Shown piece after piece: positions 56,706 through 64,000 of a stretch of 64,000 nucleotides of DNA. The stretch is from Cercophora sp. LCS_1 (Eukaryota > Ascomycota > Sordariomycetes > Sordariales > Lasiosphaeriaceae). Numbering within the stretch: position 1 is the stretch's first letter; the number at the start of each line of letters is the position of its first letter. The stretch lies in NCBI GenBank assembly GCA_036250225.1, contig JAPZLL010000002.1, forward strand, positions 682,001-746,000. The letters are read 5' to 3'. The notes beneath the pieces are model-generated. The model saw nothing but the letters and a program-made list of their open reading frames with translations, made no database searches and was not told where the DNA came from. The position numbers were made by a program, and so were the translations under genes.

Positions 56706-58238
56706 ATGGCTGCCCACGTTGAGGTCGTGTCAACCGACCTTCGCCGGGCCAAGGTCAAGGTCACCCCTGGCACATACATGGTTGACGTTCTTGATGAAGC
56801 TTGTCAGAAGCTCAACTTGAAAAGCGACAAGTATTTACTCAAGTAAGTTTTCGGGTTGACAATTCATGTTGAGCTCTCACCTGACAAGTCCAGGCACAAA
56901 CAAAGAGTCGTTGACCTTTCTGGGCCCTACCGAACGTCTGGCCTTAGCCCGGGCGCGAAGTTGGAGCTGGTCCAGAAGTCCAGCAGTCCATCTGTCATAT
57001 CCATCGGCCTTGATGTTGTCGGGCACCAACGATTGTCAAAGAAGCTACCCAGCGATATGGCGCTGTGGCAGGTGCTTCGTCAGTTTGAGACCTCGGAAAA
57101 GGGCCTCAACATTACTGCAAAAGGATCACCGAAGTCGGGTGATGGTGGTCAGCTGTATTGGGAGAGTCCGGTGCTCAACATCATGGGCCGTGAGCTTGCG
57201 ACTTTGGAGGATCTCCAAAAGACACTTTCACAATGCGGCATCAATAACGGGAGCGTACTCCTCAGACTAAACTTCCGGACTACTGACCGACCTCTCTTCG
57301 AAGCCATGGAGCGAGTCGGCCAGTACTTCAAAGACGTCGATCCCGCGCAGCCTAGAGAGGAGGCTGCCAGGCTGCCCGCTCCAGAGCCCACGCCCGCCGT
57401 CGATGAGGCACCGACTAAGCCGGCACCAGCTGAAGAGACGACAAATGAGGAGCCGGTAGCACCAGAAGCTTCCCCAGATGGTGCACCCCCTGCCTATCAG
57501 GAGTCTAGCAACGTCGATGCTATGGACGTCGACGAAGCAACGGCGGCTTCTATCCCAACCGACCCCCTCCAGCCTATTGGCGTCTTCTCTGCCCCTTCTT
57601 CATCAACCCCCGCGGCGGCCCAGGTCCAGGTGGATGACTCTGTCTATGAGCCAACCATTGCTCATGCACAATTGCGGCAACAACAGCTTCTTGCCCGGTC
57701 ACAGAACACCCGCTTGAAGTCCGATGCCGAGCTAGCTGCCGACGCCGCTGAGGCAGCCGCAAAGCTAGCAAAGGTGACCAAGGTCAGCATCAAGGTCCGG
57801 TTTCCCGATCAAACTTCGGCACAATGGGACGTCAACCCCGAACACACGGGCGCGTTCCTCTACCAGGCCATCCGCGGTGTAATGTCCCATCCAAACCAGC
57901 CGTTCAAGTTGGTCATGTCGGTGACACACACCGCCATTCTCGATAACGAGAAGAAGTTGATTGCAGATTACCTTCTCAAGGGCCGTGAGCTTCTCAACCT
58001 CGTGTGGGAGGACGCAGCCTCAGCTGAGGCTCGCAAGGTGCCCTTCTTGAAGAGCAGCGTCGCTAGCCGGGCCCAGGCGGTCGTTGTGCCTGATGTTCCG
58101 CAAGCGAGCTCGAACGATGATGTCGGTCCCTCGGCTGGTCCGTCCAAGCCGGTAAAGTCGGGCAAGAGCGAGGGCATAGACTCGGACGCTTTCAAGAAGA
58201 AGCTTGGCAAATTGTTCAAGCTGCCTGGTAAGAAATGA
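56706..58238 (+). CDS. TUG/UBX domain protein (Ubx4/ASPSCR1 type), Cdc48 cofactor
   Basis: Two exons, 56706-56842 and 56894-58238, give 493 residues. The 51-bp intron (GTAAGT...TCCAG) has an AA/G codon split. The first 80 residues form the TUG ubiquitin-like domain (VEVVSTDLRRAKVKVTPGTYMVDVLDEACQKL, then KHKQRVVDLSGPYRTSGL). A second ubiquitin-like region (SIGLDVVGHQRLSKKLPSDMALWQVLRQFE) follows at about 95. The middle is acidic and Pro/Glu/Ala-rich. A UBX domain lies at about 343-425 (KVSIKVRFPDQTSAQWDV, then FKLVMSVTHTAILDN), and the basic C-terminus ends KKKLGKLFKLPGKK. ASPSCR1 and yeast Ubx4 bind Cdc48/p97 and help in ER-associated degradation and membrane traffic. Head-to-head with pup3. 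Confidence 0.9.
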
Positions 58239-58628
58239 GCGGCAGCAACGGTCAAGGAATAAGCACCTTATTGGCTTTTGCTTGCATTGTCAGGAGTTCA
58301 GGGGCTTGGAGTATACTCATGGGTAGTCAACAAACATGGGAATCGGCAGTATTCGTAGCTAGGACCCGATCATTGGGTCTGCACAGCGTAGGCAATTGTC
58401 ACATAAACTCATACACGACCGCCTCTTTTGTCTTGGTCGGCGCTGCGAAATCCAGTGTTTTGCCATTAACCGGCTATCTTGCTGCGAGCCTGCAGAAGAA
58501 ATAATTTCCCCAGAGAGCATCCCGATATAAAACGTCCCAGGGAGATCCATGATGAACCACGCCGAACCATGCGCAAAATCAGACCCGAGGCAGACCCATT
58601 CCACACCCATACACCGTTTTTTGTTCGT
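58239..58628. other. Convergent 3' spacer
   Basis: 390 bp between the TUG/UBX stop and the L36 stop on the other strand. No gene seen. Confidence 0.5.
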
Positions 58629-59368
58629 TTAGTGACCGGCACGGCGGGACTCGGCGATGACGCGCTGGAGCTCATCGACCTTCGCCTTGGCACGGCCGAA
58701 GGTACCAAGCTGGGACATCATGTTAGCATCGGGGCAGCTGTTTATAGGTGGTTACAAAAACATACCCTCTTCTTGGCGAGCTTACGGGCACGCTTGTCCT
58801 TGCTGTTGCGGAGCAATTCAATGACGCGGCGCTCATAGGGAGCAAGACTGTTGATTAGGCGGTGGTTAGCGCATGTCTTGAAGTCTTGCGCTTGAATCCT
58901 GCAGCATTTCTCCTCTTCCTCCCCGACTCCAATGACAAGGGAAAAAATGACTTACCCAGCAACCTCCTTGACGATGTCACGGACGAAAGCAGTGCGCTTG
59001 CTCAGGTGGCCCTTGGTGCGCGAAACGCGGGGCTTGACGACGCGAGCCGTGGTCTTCTATATTGACGAATCGTAGGTTCCCCGGTCAGCGATCTGTTCCT
59101 TCTCCTGTTGCGCAAACAAAGTCCATCTCTGCGATGCCGTCGTGGGAATGTGAAGAATCTTTCTTAGCCCCCCTTGTTCTCTTGAGACTATATCTCCCAT
59201 TCTCTCTCCCCTTGGAGGTAGGAGGTGGGAAATGTTGTCCAAAGAGTCGCAAGGTGAAGAAGGAAAAAGACTTCACGACGGCGACGCAGAGATCCTCCAC
59301 GAGGTGAGACATACGTGACCCTTCTGAAGGCCAACAGCCAGGCCGGACTTGGGAGCTTCCTTTGCCAT
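58629..59368 (-). CDS. rpl36: 60S ribosomal protein L36 (eL36)
   Basis: Four exons, 59368-59315, 59056-58956, 58847-58766 and 58709-58629, give 105 residues, matching eL36. The sequence starts MAKEAPKSGLAVGLQKGHKTT, continues with RVVKPRVSRTKGHLSKRTAFVRDIVKEVAGLAPYERRVIELLRNSKDKRARKLAKKRLGTFGRAKAKVDEL and ends VIAESRRAGH. It is a small, highly basic protein of the large ribosomal subunit. Intron 1 is 258 bp, intron 2 is 108 bp and intron 3 is 56 bp; long first introns are common in fungal ribosomal protein genes. I looked for snoRNA C/D boxes in intron 1 and saw none. The short first exon (18 codons) hides the gene from ORF-only scans. Confidence 0.97.
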
Positions 59369-61278
59369 TGTAATTGAGGGGTGTGGTGATTCCGATGGGT
59401 GGTTGTCGTCGAAATCGGTGGTCGGCTCTGGTCGTCGTGACTTGGGGGAAGAAAAGAACTAGAATTTCGGGAAATATTCGATTTTGGCAATCTTTCTGTG
59501 GGAGTGGCTTGTGTGGGGAGAAGTGGGGCACCGAGCGCTGGGCGGTGAAAGAATTGATGTGGCTCGAGTATGTGGCTGTGTTGCCGTGGCCGTGGGAGCG
59601 AGTCCCGTCCTAGCCAACCCATCAAGGTTCGGTCGGTCAGTGCTGCAGTGCAACTCAGGTGGCTTCAAACGTTTCTCAGCGCCCTCCAACTTGTCGACCT
59701 CATCGGCAGACCCGTCATACTTTTTGGTACTCCCCGATTCACTTTGGTGCCATGTTTCTCTTAATTTCTTTCATTACGTCCTTCTCCGCCGCATCCTGAC
59801 CGGTACTACCCAAGACCCCACACTGTTGTGCATCTCACACTTTGTCGACATCTAGATACGATGTTGCACGTTTCACAACATCGGTGGCATCTCAAGCTTC
59901 GTGCCGGGATGTGCTGGTGGGCACCCGCAAGTTTTGTACCGATACGGAATGGCAGCTCAAATTGTCTTGCACCAAACGGCTTTGAAGTCGGCGACAAGTG
60001 TGCCCTTCAATAACCACTTCAGCCACATCTTGACCTCCTGGGTAGCGTACTCGTTGGCCATTAACCCGAGGTGTGGTTACGCTGTCCATAGGTACGTATG
60101 GCAGCTACCAAGGGTGGGTAGCCATGGAGCTGCTAGGACAACGGGACGATTCAACCTCCAACGGACTAGAGTTGCTACTGGCATGCTGATGAAGATTGGG
60201 AGACGCCTGGGCGTAGCACAGTTGTGTCTTATCTTCAACCGTCTGGAATCAGTGCTACCTCAAACCCATCCGTACAGTTGACGCTGCTTGTGGTTGAATC
60301 CACACGTCTTCAACTACGCGAGGGCTGCGGATCAGACCAGCACCTCTCAACCGGCGATTTGCTGATCAGCCCCTTCCAACCAGGCCTTGACGAGCTGCAA
60401 ATTTTTCTGCAGTCATTTATTTGCCCACTTTGGATCCGTGTGGAACAACCAAAAAGGGAGGTTCGATGACGCTCCCACCCGGGCCTGGAGCAACGGGTCT
60501 CAGGGAGCGTCAGTACGCCGATCGTGGTGTGGGTTTCACACAATCCGGATGCCTCGTGGAAACGAAACGGATGTTTGCTTTTGCCAAAGTTTCGTCTGCA
60601 TTCCAGTACTTTTCTCCCGCCGGTTCACGTTACTGTTGGCGAGCTGAAAACTCATCCGACTCTTTTCTCATCATATGTTCATGAAATTTATGTCGAGTTG
60701 GCATGCATGTCACCAGCAAACGCCTCGCTGATAACGGGCTCCGGTTGGTTGAGGAGCAAGTGCTCCTGAAACAAAACCCAGAGGCGCCAGAGCCAACCAA
60801 CGATGTTTCAACAATAAATTCCCCAAACGGAGCTGGGTCGATCGCTGATTGGTGCGAAGGATCCGAGATGGACGGGAGATATTGGTCGTGGGTGGTTTTC
60901 TGGATGCACCCAAGGGAAGGACCGCAAGGGCCGTCCCAACTGAGCTCTTCATCCGGTCCCGGTTGATTGCAGCCAGATCTTGCCATCCCCCCTTCATTTG
61001 ACCCCCGCTCAATGGTAAGGTCACCGAAGTGGGAGCCTTGTGTGAGTGACAAGTGGGTAGGATCTGCAAGGTACCTTATGTGAGGGAGGCGGCTCGAATC
61101 CATTTAAATAAATGCTCAGCTCCAGGAATATCTGGTTTCCCGGAATCCATTGCGACTCCTATTTTGGCCGCGCTCCTCACTTAGACTCTTCAAGTGTTGT
61201 CAAACATTATTTTGTCTGCTCCTTGTCTGGTCAATTGGTTTACTAAGAGAGCTCGCGGTATTCTTTGGAACGAGAATC
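59369..61278. other. 1.9 kb spacer, nothing recognised
   Basis: Divergent spacer upstream of L36 (-) and the secreted protein at 61279 (+). ORFs are short and chance-like on both strands. A TTTAAATAAAT string at about 61103 on the plus strand lies about 175 bp before the start at 61279 and could be a TATA-like element. Confidence 0.45.
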
Positions 61279-61887
61279 ATGCGTCTTCTCCATCTTTCAC
61301 TCGCCTCGGCGGCGACGGCAATGGTCCTCCCAAGCTACAAGCTACCTGCCGATTTTCCTATCAGCATCCTGGCCTCTGGCGATTGCGTTATGCCGCAAAA
61401 GTTCAGCGTCACCGACCTACAAATGTGGCTGCCGGCCTTGACCAACAATGAGTACAATACGACTGTCGAGTTCCGTTTCACCGATTCTGGCACCTCGATT
61501 GATACGACGTGCCATCGCAATGCCACTTCACCAAACGTTGCCGACGACGGCGATACACCGAGATGGGCGTGTGCTGACCCTACTGTCCAGTTCATCTGGC
61601 AAGATTCAACCCTTACGATTATTGAGAAGGCTTGCCCTAATAGTGGAGGGTAAGATCAACCGTGGTTATTGAGAGACATGAACGCTGACATGTCTTCCAG
61701 TCGCGGCTTTGAGGCCTCGGGGTCCCTTCAGCCAGGGTTCAACTGCAAGCCAACTGAAAACGGAACCTGGCCGCTGGGAGACGGCTTTTGGTGTGAAGCT
61801 GTTGACCAGCCACTTGCTGGTAACTTTACTAGCCTTCAGCCTGGACCCCCTCCTCCCTCCACGACCCCGGCAGCTGTAGCGATCTAG
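61279..61887 (+). CDS. Small secreted protein, unrecognised
   Basis: Two exons, 61279-61649 and 61701-61887, give 185 residues. The 51-bp intron starts GTAAGA and ends TTCCAG. The start is chosen at ATG 61279 because a signal peptide (MRLLHLSLASAATAMVLPSY) then begins the protein; the in-frame ATG at 61150 would place it inside. The mature part has at least five Cys (GDCVMP, DTTCHR, WACADP, EKACPN, FNCKP, FWCEAV), several N-glycosylation sites (NTT, NAT, NGT, NFT) and ends Pro/Thr-rich. It may be a secreted effector-like or cell-wall protein. Beta-rich composition suggests a small immunoglobulin-like or lectin-like fold, but I cannot place it in a family. Confidence 0.75.
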
Positions 61888-62636
61888 ACCGTGGGTCCTG
61901 GTAGTTTGGGAGGCAATCACCTTTAGGCGTTCAGGTTCGGGTTTCTGACACACGATCCTCGAGTAAATCCATTTTCTCCTTGCATCGGGCACGATCGGGG
62001 AGCAGGGACGGGAAAATGCATATTTTGTTTTTGCTCATGGCCTGGCACCATAGACTTGGGCTTACACAGTATCAATCATTAATGAGAAGGGAGGGAGGCC
62101 TGGTACTGGTACAACTCATAACAACAAGATATTTCAAAGCATGTGTGCCTCCCGTTTGCGGTGCAAATGCAGCCCATCGAACAAGCACCACCATCCCGAA
62201 TGCGGGGTGTTGCAATGCGTGGCGCTGATCCCTGCCCGCTCCGGGTCCGCGGCGCCCCTTACGGGCTCGGCAGGCCTCCCCCAGATTCCAGACTCTGTGG
62301 TCCCCTCGTCACCAACTGCCAACCCTCAACCTTACTCATCCCCATTGCATCATCCACCGCAACCCATCGCTCTCGAGACTCATATCTCCTGAGCAGCTAC
62401 CGAAGGGTCCGAAAGCGCGTTACTGAGACTGGACTTTACCACCAGCGCATCGTGAGTGACATCACCCGGATCTGCAACTTGGCGGGCTTGGTCACGCGGT
62501 ACGCTGCGGGCCACCCGACCTCTCCCAGCCATGCTTCACCGACACCGACATCATACGATGCGGCCGCTCCACAAGACGTGAACGTTGTCGCCAACATTTT
62601 CTCTACACTTTTCACAACCCATTGATCGCTTCCACA
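61888..62636. other. Spacer before the lipase gene
   Basis: 749 bp between two plus-strand genes with secreted products. No gene is supportable; the region is likely the 3' UTR and the lipase promoter. Confidence 0.5.
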
Positions 62637-63863
62637 ATGCGTCTATTATCTACTGCCTCCTTCCTCCTCCCGCCAATAACCCTCGCCAACCCCCTCTTCT
62701 CCTCCGCCGCCGCCGCCGCCGAACGAGAACAGCGTCCACTCCACGATGACGTCCCGCCGTCGCAAGGCGTCTCTGTCCCATTTTTCGCCTCCCTCGAGCG
62801 CTTCGCCCGCCTGGTAGACATCACATACTGCGTGGGTACAACGGGGGTATCCCCGCCCTTCTCGTGCGCCTCTCGCTGCAAAGACTTCCCCACGCTCCAT
62901 CTCGAGCGGACGTGGAATACGGGCGTCCTGCTCAGCGATAGCTGCGGGTATATTGCTGTTGATCATGGCGAGCCGAGGGCCAGCGGGAAGATGGGCCATG
63001 CGCCTGCGATTATCGTGGCGTTTAGAGGGACCTACAGCATCACCAACACGATTGTCGATTTGAGCACGATTCCGCAGGAGTATGTGCCGTATCCGGTGCC
63101 GGACGATGGGGATGGCGATGGAGATGGAGGACCCAAGTGTGAGAACTGCACGGTGCATATGGGTTTCATGTCATCGTGGCGGAGCGCGAGGGAGGTGGTG
63201 TTACCTGCCCTCAAGACTGCGAGGGAGAAGCATCCGGAGTATGCCGTGCATTTGATTGGGCATAGCCTTGGGGGAGCGGTTGCTGCTTTGGCGGCCTTGG
63301 AGTTGAGGTTGGGCTTGGGTTTGAGGGATTTGACGGTCACGACGTTTGGGGAGCCGAGGATTGGGAACAAGGCGTTGGTGAGGTACTTTGATGAGGCGTT
63401 TGGGCTCAAGAACGGGACTTTGGAGGACGCGGAGAAACGGCCGTACCGGCGGGTCACGCATGTCAATGACCCGGTGCCATTGTTGCCGTTGACCGAGTGG
63501 GGGTTTAGGTCGCATGCTGGGGAGGTGTATATCTCCAAGCCCGAGCTGCAGCCATCACCGGAAGATTTGAGGCTGTGTCGAGGGGATAATGATCCGGAGT
63601 GTATGGGTGGCGCCGAGACCGAGAGCTGGTTAGGGTCCTTGATGCGATGGGTCAGGGGGCAGGAGACGGAGGTGGAAGTTGAGAGATTGGCGAGGAGGTC
63701 CAACGGGTTTCCTACGAGGTACAAGTTGTGGCAGTTGTTGTTTGCGCATCGGGATTACTTTTGGCGGTTGGGATTGTGTGTTCCCGGCGGCGATCCCGCC
63801 GATTGGGGTCGCGGGCCGTATAATATTTCCTGGGGTGTTGTTGATGGGATTCATGATCTTTAA
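62637..63863 (+). CDS. Secreted class-3 lipase
   Basis: A single exon of 408 residues starting at ATG 62637, which gives a signal peptide (MRLLSTASFLLPPITLANPL). The alpha/beta hydrolase core has the lipase-3 nucleophile motif GHSLGG with Ser210, Asp278 in HVNDPVPLLP, and His371 in FAHRDYFW, aligning with the Ser/Asp/His triad of Thermomyces lanuginosus lipase. An FRGT segment (IIVAFRGTYSITN) marks the oxyanion-hole region. Even Cys spacing (ITYCVG, FSCASRC, DSCGYI, PKCENC) suggests disulfides. Compared with small secreted lipases it is longer, with an acidic Gly/Asp run (GDGDGDGG) and an inserted segment (about 300-355). It would hydrolyse acylglycerols outside the cell; exact substrate unknown. 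The gene is intron-less and ends 137 bp before the window edge. Confidence 0.92.
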   Translation: MRLLSTASFLLPPITLANPLFSSAAAAAEREQRPLHDDVPPSQGVSVPFFASLERFARLVDITYCVGTTGVSPPFSCASRCKDFPTLHLERTWNTGVLLSDSCGYIAVDHGEPRASGKMGHAPAIIVAFRGTYSITNTIVDLSTIPQEYVPYPVPDDGDGDGDGGPKCENCTVHMGFMSSWRSAREVVLPALKTAREKHPEYAVHLIGHSLGGAVAALAALELRLGLGLRDLTVTTFGEPRIGNKALVRYFDEAFGLKNGTLEDAEKRPYRRVTHVNDPVPLLPLTEWGFRSHAGEVYISKPELQPSPEDLRLCRGDNDPECMGGAETESWLGSLMRWVRGQETEVEVERLARRSNGFPTRYKLWQLLFAHRDYFWRLGLCVPGGDPADWGRGPYNISWGVVDGIHDL

Positions 63864-63946
63864 ACGGCATCATATTGGAGGTAACGGGTTGCTTGATATT
63901 GTTCCTTGGCTGGAAAAGCCCTGAGGGAGTGCAAAATGTTTGTGAA

Positions 63947-63971
63947 TGGCTTCCAGCATGGCTTCCAGCAT
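63947..63971 (+). repeat. Short tandem duplication, TGGCTTCCAGCA
   Basis: Two adjacent 12-bp copies near the window end, downstream of the lipase gene. Too short for a functional claim. Confidence 0.7.
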
Positions 63972-64000
63972 GGCGAGGCTTGGGGTTTGATGCATTTGTT

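Noticed and set aside
59057..59314. snoRNA hosted in the long L36 intron
   Set aside because: No C box (RTGATGA) and matched D box pair found on reading the intron.
36..63900. tRNA or 5S rRNA genes
   Set aside because: Scanning the spacers for B-box-like GGTTCGAATCC strings and the Neurospora-type 5S start gave no convincing match; the only GGTTCGACC lies within the AspRS pseudogene.

Overview
The window is nuclear DNA of a filamentous ascomycete (Pezizomycotina, most likely a Sordariomycete). The evidence is moderate-to-high GC, many short GT-AG introns (mostly 47-90 bp) with CTAAC/CTGAC-type branch points, CT-rich 5' leaders, and a gene set typical of such fungi (cytosine deaminase, SNT2-type chromatin regulator, fungal HELQ helicase, small cysteine-rich and lipase secretory proteins). 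It is ordinary housekeeping euchromatin with gene-poor gaps. I found no rRNA, tRNA, CRISPR array, intact transposon or biosynthetic cluster. Gene models were built by hand by joining exons, because raw ORFs hide most true starts and ends; exon coordinates are in each entry.

Layout. 0-9 kb: the 3' end of a gene with a C-terminal CaaX box, a small 85-residue ORF (-), a probable mitochondrial protein (+), a 6-phosphogluconate-dehydrogenase-like NADP enzyme (+), the mRNA export factor Yra1/ALY (-) and translation factor eIF4A (-). 9-21.5 kb: F-box/JmjC protein (+), CCCH-Smr protein (+), a broken aspartyl-tRNA synthetase copy (-), Tvp38-like Golgi membrane protein (+) and an unrecognised coiled-coil protein (-). 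22.8-31.4 kb: a secreted, possibly GPI-anchored cysteine-rich protein (+), a BTB protein (-) and a HELQ/Hel308 DNA helicase (-). 31.4-36.9 kb: about 5.5 kb with no supportable gene, ending in the leader of a 1700-residue SNT2-like BAH/PHD/SANT/GATA-finger protein (+). 42-50 kb: cytosine deaminase (-), prohibitin-2 (+), NEDD8/Rub1 (+), elongin A (-), THO subunit 7 (+) and tubulin cofactor A (-). 51-64 kb: SERCA-type Ca2+-ATPase (+), proteasome subunit beta-3/Pup3 (-), TUG/UBX protein (+), ribosomal protein L36 (-), a small secreted protein (+) and a secreted class-3 lipase (+).

Working together. Several neighbours share pathways. Yra1 and Tho7 are both TREX mRNA-export factors. NEDD8 and elongin A both belong to cullin-RING ubiquitination. 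Pup3 and the UBX protein are divergently transcribed from one 0.8 kb spacer, and both serve ubiquitin-proteasome/Cdc48 proteolysis. Such proximity can be chance. The most notable observations are an AspRS pseudogene that still carries intron remnants, a proteasome gene whose first coding exon is only the ATG, a GC-AG intron, a frame-preserving intron between two zinc fingers, an intron whose retention would swap a GPI-type tail for a soluble end, and a BTB fold split by a long insertion carrying a Cys cluster. I see no clearly new multi-gene system.
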